This document shows positions 22,831 through 36,480 of a DNA stretch of 64,000 nucleotides, in pieces. How positions within the stretch are numbered: position 1 is the stretch's first letter; every line of letters starts with the position of its first letter. The notes beneath the pieces are model-generated. The model saw only the letters and a list, made by a program, of their open reading frames with translations. It was not told the origin of the DNA and ran no database searches. A program made the position numbers and the translations under genes. The DNA comes from Coriaria nepalensis. Its lineage: Eukaryota; Streptophyta; Magnoliopsida; Cucurbitales; Coriariaceae. The stretch is from the NCBI GenBank assembly GCA_027186245.1, contig CP114485.1, forward strand, positions 5,084,001 to 5,148,000, written 5' to 3'.

Positions 22831-24167
22831 AGCCTCTGTTGGTGGAGGACTAGCCATGTTATATACACTGGAGATCACTTGTCTTTGAGATTGGGAATTA
22901 TGGAGGTAAAGAGTGAATAGTGTAGAACAGAGAAGAAGGAGGGTAATTCTGTTTTCTGTTTGATTGGTTTGGAGGGAAGAAATCAACGTAATGTAAGCCA
23001 TCATTTTCATTATTATTTTTTTATTTTTCCTTTTTTAGGTCCATTTAATTAAGTCCGATCTATTTCGTGAAATTTTGAACTTTTGGAGTAATTACAAGCT
23101 CAAATGTGATGTTTTTTTTACTCTTGTGAGTACCATATAGTTAATTAATTACAACTTTCTATGTTATAATTAATATTGAGATAATATATTATATTTATTT
23201 TATTAAAATCTTACTTTATGAAAATGATATGTTTCAATATTATTGTTTACCCAATTTAATTTTTTGTAAGTAACATATTTATCCAAATATTACTCATACT
23301 AAATCTACCATATATATATATATATATATATATATCATATTATATAATATGTAATATCCTAGTAGTTAAGTTTATGGATATTTTGTTCGATTATCTAAAG
23401 ATGAATAAAATTAAAGTTAATAATATTTTCTCGTTAAGTTCGAGAATGATTTTTACTCATTCAGCGCTTAATATAAGAAATAATTCATTCTTTTGAATTG
23501 TATATATCATTTAAATAGAATGAAATCGTCCATTTATTTATATAAAGTATTTTACGTAATACTTAAATTTTATAGAGTATGTAAATAACTTTTTCTATAC
23601 GTAATATTTAATATATATATTTTTAAATAAGAAATCAAATCATTTTTTTTTACTCACTTTTTATATATAAAGAGTTAAACTCAATGATTAAAATGTCATT
23701 AAAATCTAATAAATAATTATTTAGGGAGTAATATTTAATTTACACTTTAAGAAAAACTGAAATCAAGAATTTAATATCATTAAAAGCTTTTAATTATGCT
23801 GTTTATTTATTTATAAAAAAGTTAAATTGATTAATTTCATTAAAATCTAATTAATTATATGAAACATACTTATTCTTCTTCCTATATTATTTTTTTGATA
23901 ATGTCTTTTGAATTTATTATTATTTTTTTTCTAAAAAACTAAAACTAAACTCAGAATAAATAAATAAATAATTAATTAATTAATTAATATCATTAAAGTC
24001 TAATAATTAATATATATAACTATTTATTCTTCAAATATTATTACTATATGTATAACGCACGGAGCTGAAATAGTGGTATTCCCTTAAAACAGTTACAATG
24101 CATAGAAATTTTAGAATAGATATATACTAATCGTTGTTCGATCTGGATCCACGGACTTTTGAATCCA
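22831..24167. other. AT-rich intergenic region with (TA)n microsatellite
   Basis: Very AT-rich, with a (TA)n run at about 23311-23336 and many TTAATTA words. No gene supported. Confidence 0.6.
23311..23336. repeat. (TA)n microsatellite
   Basis: Uninterrupted TA dinucleotide run of about 13 units. Confidence 0.8.
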
Positions 24168-24404
24168 TTATAAGCGTTTTCTTATCATACGGTCGATAAT
24201 AATCCTTGTAAAATTTTCTTTCACCAAAGAAATTTCAAACAGATTCGATTGCGAGATAATGGTTAATGCATCCAAGAAGGTTGAATCATTCAACCCTTCC
24301 ACCATTTCCATCTCTGCTCTCAATCTTTCTCTCTTCGATCCTATTTCTCTCAAAATTTCCAGATTTTCTTGCTCTCCAAACACACTTTGTGATTTTCCTT
24401 CCAT
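24168..24404 (-). CDS. Hypothetical 78-residue open frame
   Basis: ATG-initiated minus-strand frame beginning MEGKSQSVFGEQENLEIL, rich in charged residues and probably helical (RERLRAEMEMVEGLND). I do not recognise it. Its ATG is only about 30 bp from the most upstream ATG of the divergent GT47 gene, which leaves little room for two promoters, so it may be chance or a remnant. Confidence 0.2.
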   Translation of the reverse strand: MEGKSQSVFGEQENLEILREIGSKRERLRAEMEMVEGLNDSTFLDALTIISQSNLFEISLVKENFTRIIIDRMIRKRL

Positions 24405-24435
24405 TTTCCCACATGGGTTCCTTCGCTAGTTTCAC

Positions 24436-26076
24436 GTGATCCTACCTACATTTCTTTTTCTACGTAACAAAAACTCTACTTTTTGCATGAGACATCGTCG
24501 TAAGGTGGTCTTCATAATGCAGAGACCAATCTCATTAAAATGCCGTAAGAAATTTTGGCTGATAGTGTTAGCCACATTTCTCAGCTGGTTTCTATTGCTT
24601 TCCACGTTTTTTTTAAAAGCATCGGTCAAGATCACATCCCTTTCCTTCCCTGCAAATTCCCTTCACCAAACGCCAAATTTCACCGATCACGGAGACAATG
24701 ATCGTGAATCCACTGCGGACAAGTCCATTATAACATCGACCAAACCTGATGATGATCAGCCAGATACATGTATAGGAAGGTATATCTATATCCATGATCT
24801 TCCCTCCAAATTCAATCAAGATTTGATCCAGAATTGTAAGTCCCTAAGCAATTGGACAGATATGTGCACATCCATTTCAAATGACGGCCTCGGACCTCAA
24901 ATTAACAACCTCGGAAAGGTTTATTCACAAACCGGTTGGTATTCAACAAATCAATTCTTACTAGAAGTGATTTTTCACAACAAGATCAAAAACTACGAAT
25001 GTTTGGTGAAAAATTCGTCTCTAGCTTCGGCAATTTTTGTGCCTTATTATGCCGGCCTAGATGTTTCACAGCATCTATGGGGATCTAGCATGTCGGAAAG
25101 AGATTCCAATCCTCGGAATCTTGTCAAATGGCTCGGAGAACAGCCCGAATGGAGAAAAATGGGAGGTAGGGATCATTTCCTTGTGGCGGGAAGGATCACA
25201 TGGGATTTTCGAAGACCAACGGACGAAGAATCGGATTGGGGTAACAAACTCCTATACTTTCCCGAATCAAAGAACATGACTGTATTAGTGATCGAATCAA
25301 GCCCATGGAATAATACGGATTTTGCAATACCATATCCGACTTATTTCCATCCATCAAGTGATAAGGAGGTGTTTGAATGGCAAGATAGGATGAGGAAGCA
25401 AAAGAGGAGGACTCTTTTTTCGTTTGCGGGAGGGCCTAGGCCGAATCTCAAGAACTCGATCCGTGATAAGATTATCCGCCAATGTCAGGCTTCGAGGAAG
25501 AGATGCAAGTTTCTAGAATGCGTGCATTTGAAACCAAGCAACTGTTACAAGCCGGGTTACGTGATGAAGATGTTTCAAGGCTCGGTTTTTTGCTTACAAC
25601 CGCCCGGAGATTCATTTACTAGGCGGTCAGCTTTTGACTCGATCTTAGCCGGTTGCATACCGGTTTTTTTTCATCCAGGTTCCGCTTATGTTCAATACAT
25701 ATGGCATCTTCCTATTGATCATACTAAATATTCGGTGTTCATACCGGGGAATGAGATACAAAATGGAAAGGCTAGGATCGAAAAGATATTGCTAAAGATT
25801 GATAGGAAGAAAGTTGCGTCAATGAGGGAAGAGGTGATAAGGTTGATCCCAAAAATCATATATTCACACCCAAGTTCAAAATTGGAAAGATTTGAAGATG
25901 CATTTGATATAACAATAAAGGGGATTTTGGAGAGGATGAATACAATGAGGGAAGAGATGGAAGATGGGAAGAATTGGGGTTTTGATTTTCCAGAAGATGT
26001 GACCTGGAAATACTTCTTGTATGGAACTGTTGGTGGGCATGAATGGGATCCCTTTTTTGCTAAGTATAGAATGTAA
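24436..26076 (+). CDS. GT47 exostosin-family glycosyltransferase, MUR3/XLT2 xyloglucan-galactosyltransferase-like
   Basis: Intronless reading frame of 546 residues. Type II membrane protein layout: basic N terminus (MRHRRK, LKCRKK), one membrane anchor at about 40-60 ([16 protein letters not shown]), a variable stem, then the exostosin domain from about 112 ([16 protein letters not shown]) to 470. MUR3-clade hallmarks include [74 protein letters not shown] and the end [15 protein letters not shown]. Family members act in the Golgi, adding galactose to xyloglucan side chains; which position this enzyme uses cannot be told from sequence. ATGs at 24436, 24490 and 24517 are all possible starts; the shorter ones still leave a normal basic segment before the anchor. 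Confidence 0.9.
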   Translation: MILPTFLFLRNKNSTFCMRHRRKVVFIMQRPISLKCRKKFWLIVLATFLSWFLLLSTFFLKASVKITSLSFPANSLHQTPNFTDHGDNDRESTADKSIITSTKPDDDQPDTCIGRYIYIHDLPSKFNQDLIQNCKSLSNWTDMCTSISNDGLGPQINNLGKVYSQTGWYSTNQFLLEVIFHNKIKNYECLVKNSSLASAIFVPYYAGLDVSQHLWGSSMSERDSNPRNLVKWLGEQPEWRKMGGRDHFLVAGRITWDFRRPTDEESDWGNKLLYFPESKNMTVLVIESSPWNNTDFAIPYPTYFHPSSDKEVFEWQDRMRKQKRRTLFSFAGGPRPNLKNSIRDKIIRQCQASRKRCKFLECVHLKPSNCYKPGYVMKMFQGSVFCLQPPGDSFTRRSAFDSILAGCIPVFFHPGSAYVQYIWHLPIDHTKYSVFIPGNEIQNGKARIEKILLKIDRKKVASMREEVIRLIPKIIYSHPSSKLERFEDAFDITIKGILERMNTMREEMEDGKNWGFDFPEDVTWKYFLYGTVGGHEWDPFFAKYRM

Positions 26077-27599
26077 GGGAAAAAAAAATGGTACTTGAAA
26101 GATGTAGATAGTTAGATGATCACACGGTTCAATGGAGGTTGGATTTCTGAATGGGTGTTGGTAGAAAGATTATAAGGCAACTGTTAATTTATTTTTGCAT
26201 TCGGTAACATGTTTCGACAACATTTGGCATTTGTCTCTCGGGAGTACTTGAGATAGATTTCAACTATTGATTTACATATAAGTACTTAGTGAGTTCCTCA
26301 TCAAATACACTTGAAAAAAGTTGGATTCACATAGTAGATTGAATATGTTGGATTTTTTGTGGTTAGGCCGCCCAAATGTTATTGTGAAGCCCAAAACCGG
26401 TAAGAACTCATTAGCTTAAACCAGGTTGACGAGATCTTTCCTGACCGTTTGGATTTGCTTCTTAATGGTTCAATCTTATCCCTTAACCTACTTAGCATAT
26501 ATAAGCTCATTTTTCTCTTCTTCTCATTCTTTCTGAATGAGGGATTCTTGTTTTCCGTTGCTATGGTATTTTATTCATCGGTTTTGAGATTATAGCGTTG
26601 CTAGGGTATTTCTTCTTCTCTTCTCTGATAAATATAGGGTTTGAGATTATAGTATTTTCTTGGTTGATTGAAGATTTGAGAGTTTGATTTGCAGATCTAT
26701 ATTTATATATTGAATATATTTAATCCATATTAGAAGGCTTCTAGCTCCGACTACTTATTCCCATGAAGGGTCTATTGCAAAGAACTCACGAGTGGGCTTT
26801 CTAAAGGGTAGAGAGAAAGAAAGGGAGAAAAGAGGCCATGAGATAATGATGCCTACAAATAATAATGCTAATATTATTTATTGCTTGAGTAAATATTAAA
26901 ATTTTATGCACCTGCATATTATTGTGAAGAAGTAATCTATAATAACACTAGTCAATCACTAATAATCACCTAATATAGTCACTAATCAAAAACAAAATTG
27001 AGGAAAACGATGTGTTTTAGTCGCTTTAAGATTGCTAACCAATGGTTGGAAAATAGATGAACAACAACTCTTATCAATTTTCCCTAAGTCTTAAAATCTT
27101 AAAATTAAAAGACCGAGACTTGGAATGTGAGAATTATTTAGGAACCAAAATTTTAGTACATCATCATGTTAGTATCTTTTAGATTCGAACTAATATAATT
27201 AAGAGGTGGAATAAATTTTTTAATATAAAATCTTGATATAATTCACCTATATTTATGTTTAATATACTAAAAATATCTTTTGACAAGTTCTAACAGGTGG
27301 TACATATATAATTTTGTGTCAACTGAATTAGTGAGAGTTCTGAAGAATTAGTTTAATTTTTAACAGAGGCGACTCTATCTTAATATTAATATAGGTGATC
27401 TTTCTCAAGTGTGTAAACTATAATTAAATACACCACCTTAATTACAGCTATAGAAATCATTAAGAATCTATGACTCAATTCTCAATTTCGTTATAGTTTA
27501 GCACTAAGTTACATCATAGGGATATAAGCTTTTCAACAAAAAAGTTAGTGCTTTGAACCTAATAATTGAACATACTTCTTGAGATCGACATTCACATAG
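26077..27599. other. 3' flank of GT47 gene and LTR-like sequence
   Basis: After a short 3' UTR region, a segment beginning TGTTGG at 26346 has an LTR look: a TATATAAGCTC promoter-like site near 26498 and pyrimidine-rich leader. I could not find its other copy or its end. The rest is AT-rich and may be the decayed 3' end of the neighbouring copia element. Confidence 0.35.
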
Positions 27600-30500
27600 G
27601 TTGAGTTTCCATTATTGGTGGTTCATTCCTATAGGCTTTAGACATATCCTCTCGATGTTTCAAACATGAGCTTCTCACTCAAAGTTTTTGTTAAAGGATC
27701 TGCTAAATTCCTTTCTGACCTCACATAATTTAGGTTATTACTCCATCACCTAACAATTGCCTTATGATATTATGTCTCAGTCTAATATATCTTTTTTTCA
27801 TATTATAAATTTTATTTTGGACTCTTCCGAACGCCGCTTGACTATCATATTTTATGGATATTGAAGGTACCAATTTTATCCATAATCATACATAAGATTT
27901 CTCAATCATTTTTTCTCTCCACCAGCTAGCTCTAAAGTTATGAACTCGAATTCCATGATGGATTTTGCATTACATGATTGTTTACATGATTTCCATGAAA
28001 TAGTTTCTCCTCCCAATGTAAATATATAGCCACTAGTAGAGTTTGAGTCATCAATTCCCATCACCCACTTGGCATCACAATAACTCTAAAGTACAGTAGG
28101 TTTACTTGTATAGTGTAAGTCATAACTCATAGTACCATTTAAGTACCTCAATACTCTAACTAAAGAATCTCAATGCTCGTAGTTAGGATTCCGAGTATAT
28201 CTACTCAATCTTCTCACTGCATAGGCTATCTATGGCCTGGTACAGATCATTAGATACATCAAAGACCCAATTACTCTCGCATATTTAGTTTGAGAAAGAC
28301 TATCACCTTTATTCTTCCTCAAGTGTACACTCGCATCAAATGGAGTGGATAAAGAACTAGAGTCATAGTATCCAAACTTCTTCACTATTTTCTCTACATA
28401 GTGAGATTAGGTTAAAGTGATTCTCTCAAACTATCGTAATATTTTAATTCCAAGAATCACTTCAGCCTTTTTTAAGTCCTTCATTTTGAACTTAAAAGCT
28501 AAAAATTATTTAGTAGACTTGACTATATTTAAATCAATTCACATACTGACCATGTCATCAACATACAAGTAAACAATGACACCATATTGTTTAGAAAGTT
28601 TAAATTATACATATTTATCTGAGTTACCAATAGAAAAGTCATTTTCAACTATGACATTATCAAATTTTGCATGCCTTATTTAGGAGATTGTTTTAGACCA
28701 TATAGTGATTTTATGAGTCTACAAAATTTTCCTTCAGGCTATGTCATGTAGATTTTCTCTTCCAAATCTCCATTCAAAAATTTCATTTTAACATTCGTTT
28801 GATGAATAACTAAATTATTAATAGCAACCAAACTTATCAATACGCTAATTGTGGTTATTCAAGCAATTTTTCTTTTCACTAAAACTCTTAGTAACTAGTC
28901 TTACTTTGTATTTTTCCACAGAACTATCAATTTTCAATTTATTTTTGAATATCCACTTGCAACCTAAGGGTTTGGATCCACGAGAGAAATCAACAAGTTC
29001 CTATGTATGATTTATCATAATGGATTCCAACTCTTCGTCAATGGCGTCTCTCCAAAATACGATGTCTAGAGATGTCATTGCTTCATCATATATTACTGGA
29101 TCTTTATCGTCAAGAAATGAATAGAACTCATCACCAAAGACTTTTCCTTTCCTTTGTCTTTTGCTTCTTTTGATTTCAAGGTCCGATTCATCCTCATCGT
29201 GAGGTTCAAGATTAATTTCTCTAATTTGTCTTGTAGAATCCTCATTCAGACCACTCATAGATTTTTTCTTCAAATGATAAATTGTTTCAAATAAATCTGT
29301 ATCTTTGGACTTTATTATAGAGTTTGTTGATATCATATCATATATACACTTTAAGACTAAAAATTTGTAGGCATAACTGTTTTCAACATACCTTATAAAT
29401 ATACAGTTTATGGTCTTGGGACCGATCGTCTTTCTCTTAATATTTAGAAGACTAACCTAAGCTAGACATCCATATACCCTTAACTAGTTGAGGTTAGGAG
29501 AGTGTCCATTTCATAATTCATAGTCTTTCCAGATTTCTTGTGGGGTACCCTGTTAGTAATATAACAAACTGAGAGAATTTATTCCCCTTATAAGCCGACA
29601 GGTGCACTAGATCCAATCAACATTGAGTTCATCATTTCCTTTAGTGTTTTATTTTACCTTTCAGCTACTTCATTAGACTCCAGTGAGTATGAAGCAGTCA
29701 CTTCATGGAGAATCCATTTTCTTCGTAAAACTCTTAAAAAGGGTTTGAGACATCTTTGCCTCCTCTATTAGTTCTAAGCCTTTTAATTTTCTTATCTAAT
29801 TGGTTTTCCACTTCAGTTTTATAACTAATGAAAACTTTTTCGGCTTCATCATTTGATCTTAGTAGATATACCTTGGTATATTGATTATAATCATTTATAA
29901 AGGTTATGTAATATTTGTTATCGTCTCTTGACATTGAGTTTCTTAAATCACCTATGTCATTGTGTATAAGGGATAGAAGCTTAAATTCTCTGGCTACATG
30001 TTAAGAGATTTGTTAGCAAATTTTGATTCCGAACAAGTTTCACACTTCTCAAATTTTGAGTTTTTAATATTCTTATTTAGACCTAAATGTTTAATTTTTT
30101 TTAATATAACTAAGATTAGTATGACCTAATCTAACATTCCATAAAACAACTAAATCAATATAAGTAGAAGAAGAAATTTCATTAATTTCATGAGCAATAA
30201 CATTAAAACAAACAATGCATTCTTAGAATATCATTTTTCCTAAAAACACTCCATGTTTAGTTAGCACAATCTTATCATATTCAATAACCATCTTAATTCA
30301 TATTTTATTCAGTAAGTTAAAAAAAATAAGATTTCTTTTAGTATCTAGGACATAGAGGACTTCGGTTAAAGCTAACCGTTTTCCATAACTTAGTATTAGC
30401 ATCACTTTTCCCTTCCCAGAAACTGAGGTTCCACTAGAGTTTGTGAGGTAAACTTGTTCCTCCTCAATGGACTCGTACATTGCAAACGAGTTGTGGCACC

Positions 30501-30900
30501 AAGAGTTTACTGCTCACTCTAAGGGATCACTGATGAGGTTCACTTCTGAAATAACAGCAACAACAATGTCAGATTCAAGAATGTTAGCCTGTTATTAGGT
30601 TTCTCTTGATTTTCCTTTTTGTTCCTAGATAGCACAACATAATGATCATATTTCTCATAGACGAAGTAGTTTCCCTTCTTCTTTTGGATCCCTTTCTTGA
30701 TGTCTGAACCCTTGTATTATGATTTCCAAAATTCTTTTTGGAACTAGATTTCACCATATTAACCTTACTAGCAGATTTGTTGGTTTTGGACTTCCCAACA
30801 TTCTTCCTAATAATAGTTCGCTCCTTGATCTTTACATGAACCACTACATCTTCTAAAATAATTATTTTCTCTTATTGCTTTAGAGATGTTTTATAAGCAA
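27600..30900 (-). mobile_element. Decayed Ty1/copia retrotransposon (element A)
   Basis: Minus-strand fragments in copia order gag, protease, integrase, reverse transcriptase, RNase H run from right to left. Near 30584-30844 is a basic gag tail; at 30298-30480 a protease-region piece (GKGKVMLILSYGKRLALTEVLYV); at 29734-29934 an integrase-core piece (YYITFINDYNQYTKVYLL); at 29001-29336 the linker before RT (KRSKRQRKGKVFGDEFYSFL, FWRDAIDEELESI). RT shows the YVDD box at about 28554-28565 within VIVYLYVDDMV, then RNase H ending ADPLTKTLSEKL near 27690. Stops and frameshifts break every domain. I could not define its LTRs. Confidence 0.8.
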
Positions 30901-33900
30901 TGAAGAATGAAGTTTTTCAATTAAAACCCTAGCCATAAATATATTAGGAAGATTAATATCATCACCATTTTTCATGCTCATTCATTTGATCATAAATAGC
31001 TTTATCATTGTAAGCTCTCAATATTTTTAAATTAAGCATAATAATATAAAAATAAATTTAAAGTAGACTTTTTAATAATTTTTAATTCTCATAAATACTT
31101 AATTTTTAATAATAGAAATAATGGGACTCAAATTTAATTAATAAATAAATTTATAAAAGATTAATATATAAAAATCATGCCATGTTATTATTACCTATTT
31201 GTCAACTTAATAAAATTAATCATCATATAATTTGGTTAGTCATCAACCAAGAAAGAAAGAAAAACGAATGCCATGCATGATGACACTTAACATCATGACA
31301 GCATAAGTTTCATTAGGTGTAAGTATTTAATTAAATTAAAGTAATAAGTTTCATTATGATTTTCAATCTTTTATAAAGAAGATCTGTAAGTATAATTTTA
31401 CTACGAATATAAGAAAATTGTTTGGTTATTGTTTGTTTCTTGTGTTGCTAATATTAAATAACCTCAAATAATAGCTTACAATATGTACACCATTAGAAAT
31501 AATATCCTCAAGTATATGAGGGTTAAGACTCCCAACTTTTAACAGTGGACTCATTCCGACATGTAGCATGAATTAATACCGAACTAGACGAACCAATCAA
31601 AAGTGTTGCTTAAAATTCTCAGTTTTAGAACTGAAGCTTCCTTATAAACAACATTCACGTAAGTGTAGTCTTTATATTTCCCTTTTGACCGACCCTCTCT
31701 AATCAAAAGCTTGTGCATGCGAATATGCAGACTTCATTATGAGTTGTTAAAGAGAAATATCATTTTTATTATTTATTTATTTATTTTTTTTATAAAAAAA
31801 AAAAAAAAAAAAGAATTAATCCAAGACATCGCGTGAAGAAGTTATACATATCGAATAATCCGTACGTCTCTACGACCAACTAACCTCATCATAAAAAACG
31901 ACCAACTGACCTCATCATAAAAACTTAGCCAATAATCTAATTTGATGAATCAAATTAGATTAATCATCGTAATTAGTTAGTCGTAATCTCAACTTTCCAT
32001 TCTTTGTTAATTAGAAACTATATAGTAGTAATCCACTTAAAAATTGAACCGTTCAAAAATAAAACACCAATAACATATGAAACCAGATTAATTTAAGGGT
32101 CCCCGCGTAATCTAATCTACTTATTCCTTCTTACTAATTGTGTTTTTTTGGTTAATGTCTTTTCTGATTTTCCAGACATTTAACTGATCTCCTATAATGG
32201 TTTTTTTTTTTTTTTTTTTTTTTTTCAGACACGCTTTTTGTCGCAATATAATTTACTTTACGACACATTTGTCCGGCAGTCTGTCTGTCTATCTATCCAA
32301 AGCGCTTTACGACGTGTCGTTCCATTTCCAAAGGCTGCAGCAGCAGGAGGCAACAGTCTTCTTAGTTCGGAACTTTTTCTTGATCATACGAAATATATAT
32401 ATATATATATATATATAGATAGTTTGGAATTAAATTTAATATATTATATTATTTTAAATATAATATTTTTATTTATTTTAAATTAAGTATTTTAATTCGT
32501 GGATTAAATTTAAATACTCAAAAGTCAAATCTCTCTTATTATTATAATGCTTAAGCTGTGTGTGTTTAAGCACTTTATTAGGTTGTACTCACCAAACCTT
32601 CTTGAAAATAAAACCAACCCCCAAACATAGAATCCAACCTTAATGTTATGACAATTTCACTTTTGACCCCCTCCCGCTTTTGAATTTTTGAATTCCGCCT
32701 AACTTCCCACAAAATCCAATCGAAGAAGATTCCCCAAAGATAAAAAAGAACTAAAGAAAGAACAAAAGTTATAAAACCTTACTGTGTTGTGTATATACAT
32801 GATAGAAGATGGTATCGGCATCCAATGAATTCGAATCTGTCATTTGTTTTTAGTTCTAAATTTCAAAACCGACCTAATCGTATCTTAAAACTTTCTTCTT
32901 TTTTTTCTTAATTATCAAAGGTAAAAATTGTATTCATAAGAGCATAAAACACGTGATAAGATATAAGATTATAGAATAATATTCTTCCAACAAAACCTAA
33001 AAAAGGATAAAGAGTGAAGGTACTCGCCCTATTATGATCGTATTTTTTTTAATAGTTTGAGACTTGTTTAAGTGAATAGTATTTACGTCGAGAAAATCAC
33101 GGTCGCACAATAAATGACAAGGGTTTTAAGAATTATATAGTCTTAACTATCCTAATTAATCAACGCAATAAAATAAAATAAATTATTGTAATGAATACGA
33201 ATGTGTCATAAATTTAGAGTGAGTTTAATACTATCAATTAAAATTTTTAATGAATGTAATAAATTAGTTATCATTTTACTAAAAAAATTAAATCTAACTA
33301 TTATGATAGATATATGAAATATTTGAAACTCATATATGTCCTCCTTTTTTTTAAACGTATTTATTGATGAACATGCTAAATTAAAAGCTAAGAACAAAAG
33401 AAAAACAATTATGGAAGTAAAATTTTGGAAAAGTAAAGGCATGAAATAAATTATTTGAAAGAACACATTAATAAATTCAAGAATATGTCGATAAAATTAA
33501 AATTAAAGGCTCTACACTATGACATAAAAATAACATTTATATTACGCATACTCTTAAGATATGATAAATTAAAAGAATAAATAAAAAAGAGAAAATGATG
33601 TCCAATTCATGAACGACGACGAATCAAGACTTTCACTCAGATAAGAATCTGGTGCTCTAATCATTATTTCTAAGAATATATCTTAAGAAATCAAAGACAT
33701 ATATTTCCCGAATGAAATGACAAGTGTCAGACTTAAATAAAATCATCAGAGCGTTAAGAAAATCACGAGTATTGCTCGATTTTTATTTGAATGGTTGGTT
33801 GTGTGTTGATATCGATTGGATACTTTTTTGCCTTCACTAAAAGTTTTTATTTATAAGAAAACAAGCTGATAGCATGCTCATAAATATCTCAAAATCGATT

Positions 33901-33999
33901 TACCACCCCCTTCATGCGCCACTTTCACCACTTTATGGGCCCCACCATCTTTTTAGGTGAATGGTTAATTGACTGAAATTCCGATCGAATTCGGTCTAT
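30901..33999. other. AT-rich intergenic region with simple repeats
   Basis: No supported gene. Features: a two-unit tandem repeat (ACGACCAACT-A/G-ACCTCATCATAAAA type) at 31872-31922, a poly-T run at about 32200-32225 and a (TA)n run at about 32394-32416. Confidence 0.55.
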
Positions 34000-34012
34000 A
34001 TATGAAAACAAA

Positions 34013-34015
<3 letters not shown>

Positions 34016-34044
<29 letters not shown>
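34016..34044. repeat. (CT)n microsatellite
   Basis: A run of about 14 CT dinucleotides on the plus strand, about 1.3 kb upstream of the expansin gene. Confidence 0.8.
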
Positions 34045-35340
34045 TTGTTTTTCAGCCACCTCTAAATCAGGTACCAACGTTGAACTTCGGATCGCTTTTT
34101 GGAAAATGTTGTTTGGGCGAACACTTCAAATAATCTTGGCCCAATTTGGGTCAAAAATCATTTTTTTTTTTTCATTATATTCAGTCGAAATCCCTCTTTC
34201 TCCTTAGGTTTCAGCTAAAATTCACCTAAGTGGATGGTGAGGTTTGTTATCCTGTCTCCGGACGGTTTGAGATTATATTTTGAGTAATCCATGTGCAAGC
34301 GATATACGGTTGTTTTTTGCATTACATCACCAATCCAAGTAACTTCTCCTATTTATTGTAACTATCCTTATAAATAATTAGAACTTATTCAATTTAAATT
34401 ATGATTGGTCAACCGTTATCAATTAATATCAGAATAAAATTAATTTAATTATTAACTAATTAAATTAATTGTTTAACTTGAATTAATCCATTTACATTTA
34501 ATTGGAAACATAACCCCAATCACCTCTTGACACGTGTCAATTTTTTTTCATGTATCAATAAGCAAATAAGCAGCGACACATACTTTAAACTTGAGGGAAA
34601 AAAAAAACTACATAAATCATATAAGACTTCATACCAAAGCTCTTAGGGAAAAAAAAAACCTTAAAATTTGCAACAAAAAATACTATTAAGACTTTATTCT
34701 TTCATATTCTTTTATCAATTTTTTAAAAAAAAGGCGTAATAGATAAAAACTTATTATTGATGGACGCGTTAGTTAATTTAATATTTTAAAAAACAAATAT
34801 AGATATTTTGGGTATTGTGGGCCCACTGTTACCGTCCGATGATTACGGGTTCAGTCAGGTTGGTTTATGTGGGGTCCGCCCGTCACTAATCCTTATGAGT
34901 CGGTGCCTGGTGCCTGGTGGCTGGTGGGTTCTTTAGATTCTGAATCTGAGATGAGTAGCTTATTTTATAATTTTGTTTTTGAAAGAAAAATAGAAAAGGA
35001 AAAGGAAAAGGAAAAGGAAATCTATGATCTTATGTGATATCCATCCCCCAATCAATCACAGCCGTCAGCCGCTTATCACGCTCAAATTTCTTTTATCACT
35101 ACAGTTTGTATTTTGTACTTGTACTGGTACAACAAACTTTCGGTGTCCTCGTTATTGAATATCCTAGAGTTGAGGGGAGGAAAATACAAATATTATATTT
35201 TCTTACTAGTAAGTAAAAAACAAAAAAGTTGCCTTGCCTCACCTCCATAAGTACCCCCATCTTCCACTCTTTTACCTCCACATCCCCCCCCCCCCTAACC
35301 CTAACGTCTCTGTCTCTCCTCCCCTCTCTCTTTCAAGAAA
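34045..35340. other. Upstream region of the expansin gene
   Basis: Contains an (AAAAGG)n-like purine repeat at about 34995-35020, and just before the ATG a poly-C run followed by CTAACCCTAACG (about 35284-35305), resembling a short telomere-like/telo-box motif in the leader. No other gene. Confidence 0.5.
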
Positions 35341-36480
35341 ATGGCAATGTTAACTACTACACTGTACGTCACTGCACTTATTTCTACAATGTGGGTAGCT
35401 GAAGCTAGAATTCCCGGCGTTTTCACCGGCGGCTCGTGGCAAAATGCTCACGCCACCTTCTACGGTGGCTCTGACGCCTCTGGCACAATGGGTATGTTCC
35501 CCTCACCATTTCTCTTCTAACCCCACTTTTTCATCTCTCAGTTCATATATTTTTACCTCTTCTCCCATTTTGACCATTATTATTATTTTTTTTGCTTATG
35601 ACATTTATACGTTATAAATTATAATGTCATATTTCATCATTATTACAATTATTTTTTAAATTTTTTGGTGGATTTTCATAACATGCCACGAATGTTTCAT
35701 ATGTTCTCTAAAATAATACACACAAAATAATAAATAAATGAATAAACGTGACATTTTTTTGCTCAAAATGTATATATATAGGTGGAGCTTGTGGGTACGG
35801 CAACCTGTACAGCCAAGGCTACGGCGTGAGCACGGCGGCGCTGAGCACAGCGCTATTCAACGGTGGGTTGAGCTGCGGCGCTTGCTTTGAGTTAAAGTGC
35901 GCCTCAGACCCACGGTGGTGCCACTCCGGCAGCCCATCGATCTTTATCACCGCCACCAACTTTTGCCCGCCAAATTATGCTCTTCCTAATGACAATGGCG
36001 GCTGGTGTAACCCTCCCCGGTCGCACTTCGACCTCGCCATGCCCATGTTCCTCAAGATCGCCGAGTACCGCGCCGGAATCGTCCCCGTTTCATACCGGCG
36101 GTAATAACAACAGTACATAATTTTTACTCAACTAGAGTTTTGTCATGACGAGTTTGATTTGCTTACGTAGGGTGCCATGCCGGAAGAAAGGGGGGATAAG
36201 GTTTACGATCAACGGGTTCCGGTACTTTAACCTGGTTTTGGTCACGAACGTCGCGGGTGCAGGGGATATAGTGAGGGTGAGTGTGAAAGGGTCAAAAACA
36301 GGGTGGATGAGTATGAGCAGAAATTGGGGTCAAAACTGGCAGTCAAACGCGGTGTTGGTGGGCCAGTCTCTGTCGTTTAGGGTGACAGGCAGTGACAGAA
36401 GGACTTCCACCTCGTGGAACATCGTTCCAGCTCATTGGCAGTTCGGTCAAACTTTCACCGGCAAGAATTTTCGAGTCTGA
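35341..36480 (+). CDS. Alpha-expansin
   Basis: Three exons (35341-35491, 35782-36100, 36171-36480) join in phase to 259 residues, the usual EXPA size. A signal peptide (about 1-22, ending WVAEA) precedes the DPBB/GH45-like domain: [20 protein letters not shown], then NLYSQGYG, with the conserved cysteines and the catalytic-site-like HFD in [10 protein letters not shown]. The CBM63 domain follows [13 protein letters not shown] and shows [11 protein letters not shown] and the end [12 protein letters not shown]. Alpha-expansins are secreted wall proteins that loosen cellulose-xyloglucan contacts at acid pH without hydrolysis. Intron positions are family-typical. Codons are noticeably GC-richer than the surrounding DNA. 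The gene is intact although flanked by decayed retroelements. Confidence 0.95.

Noticed and set aside
35284..35305. CCCTAACCCTAAC motif as a possible interstitial telomere
   Set aside because: Only two partial units; better read as a telo-box-like leader element of the expansin gene.
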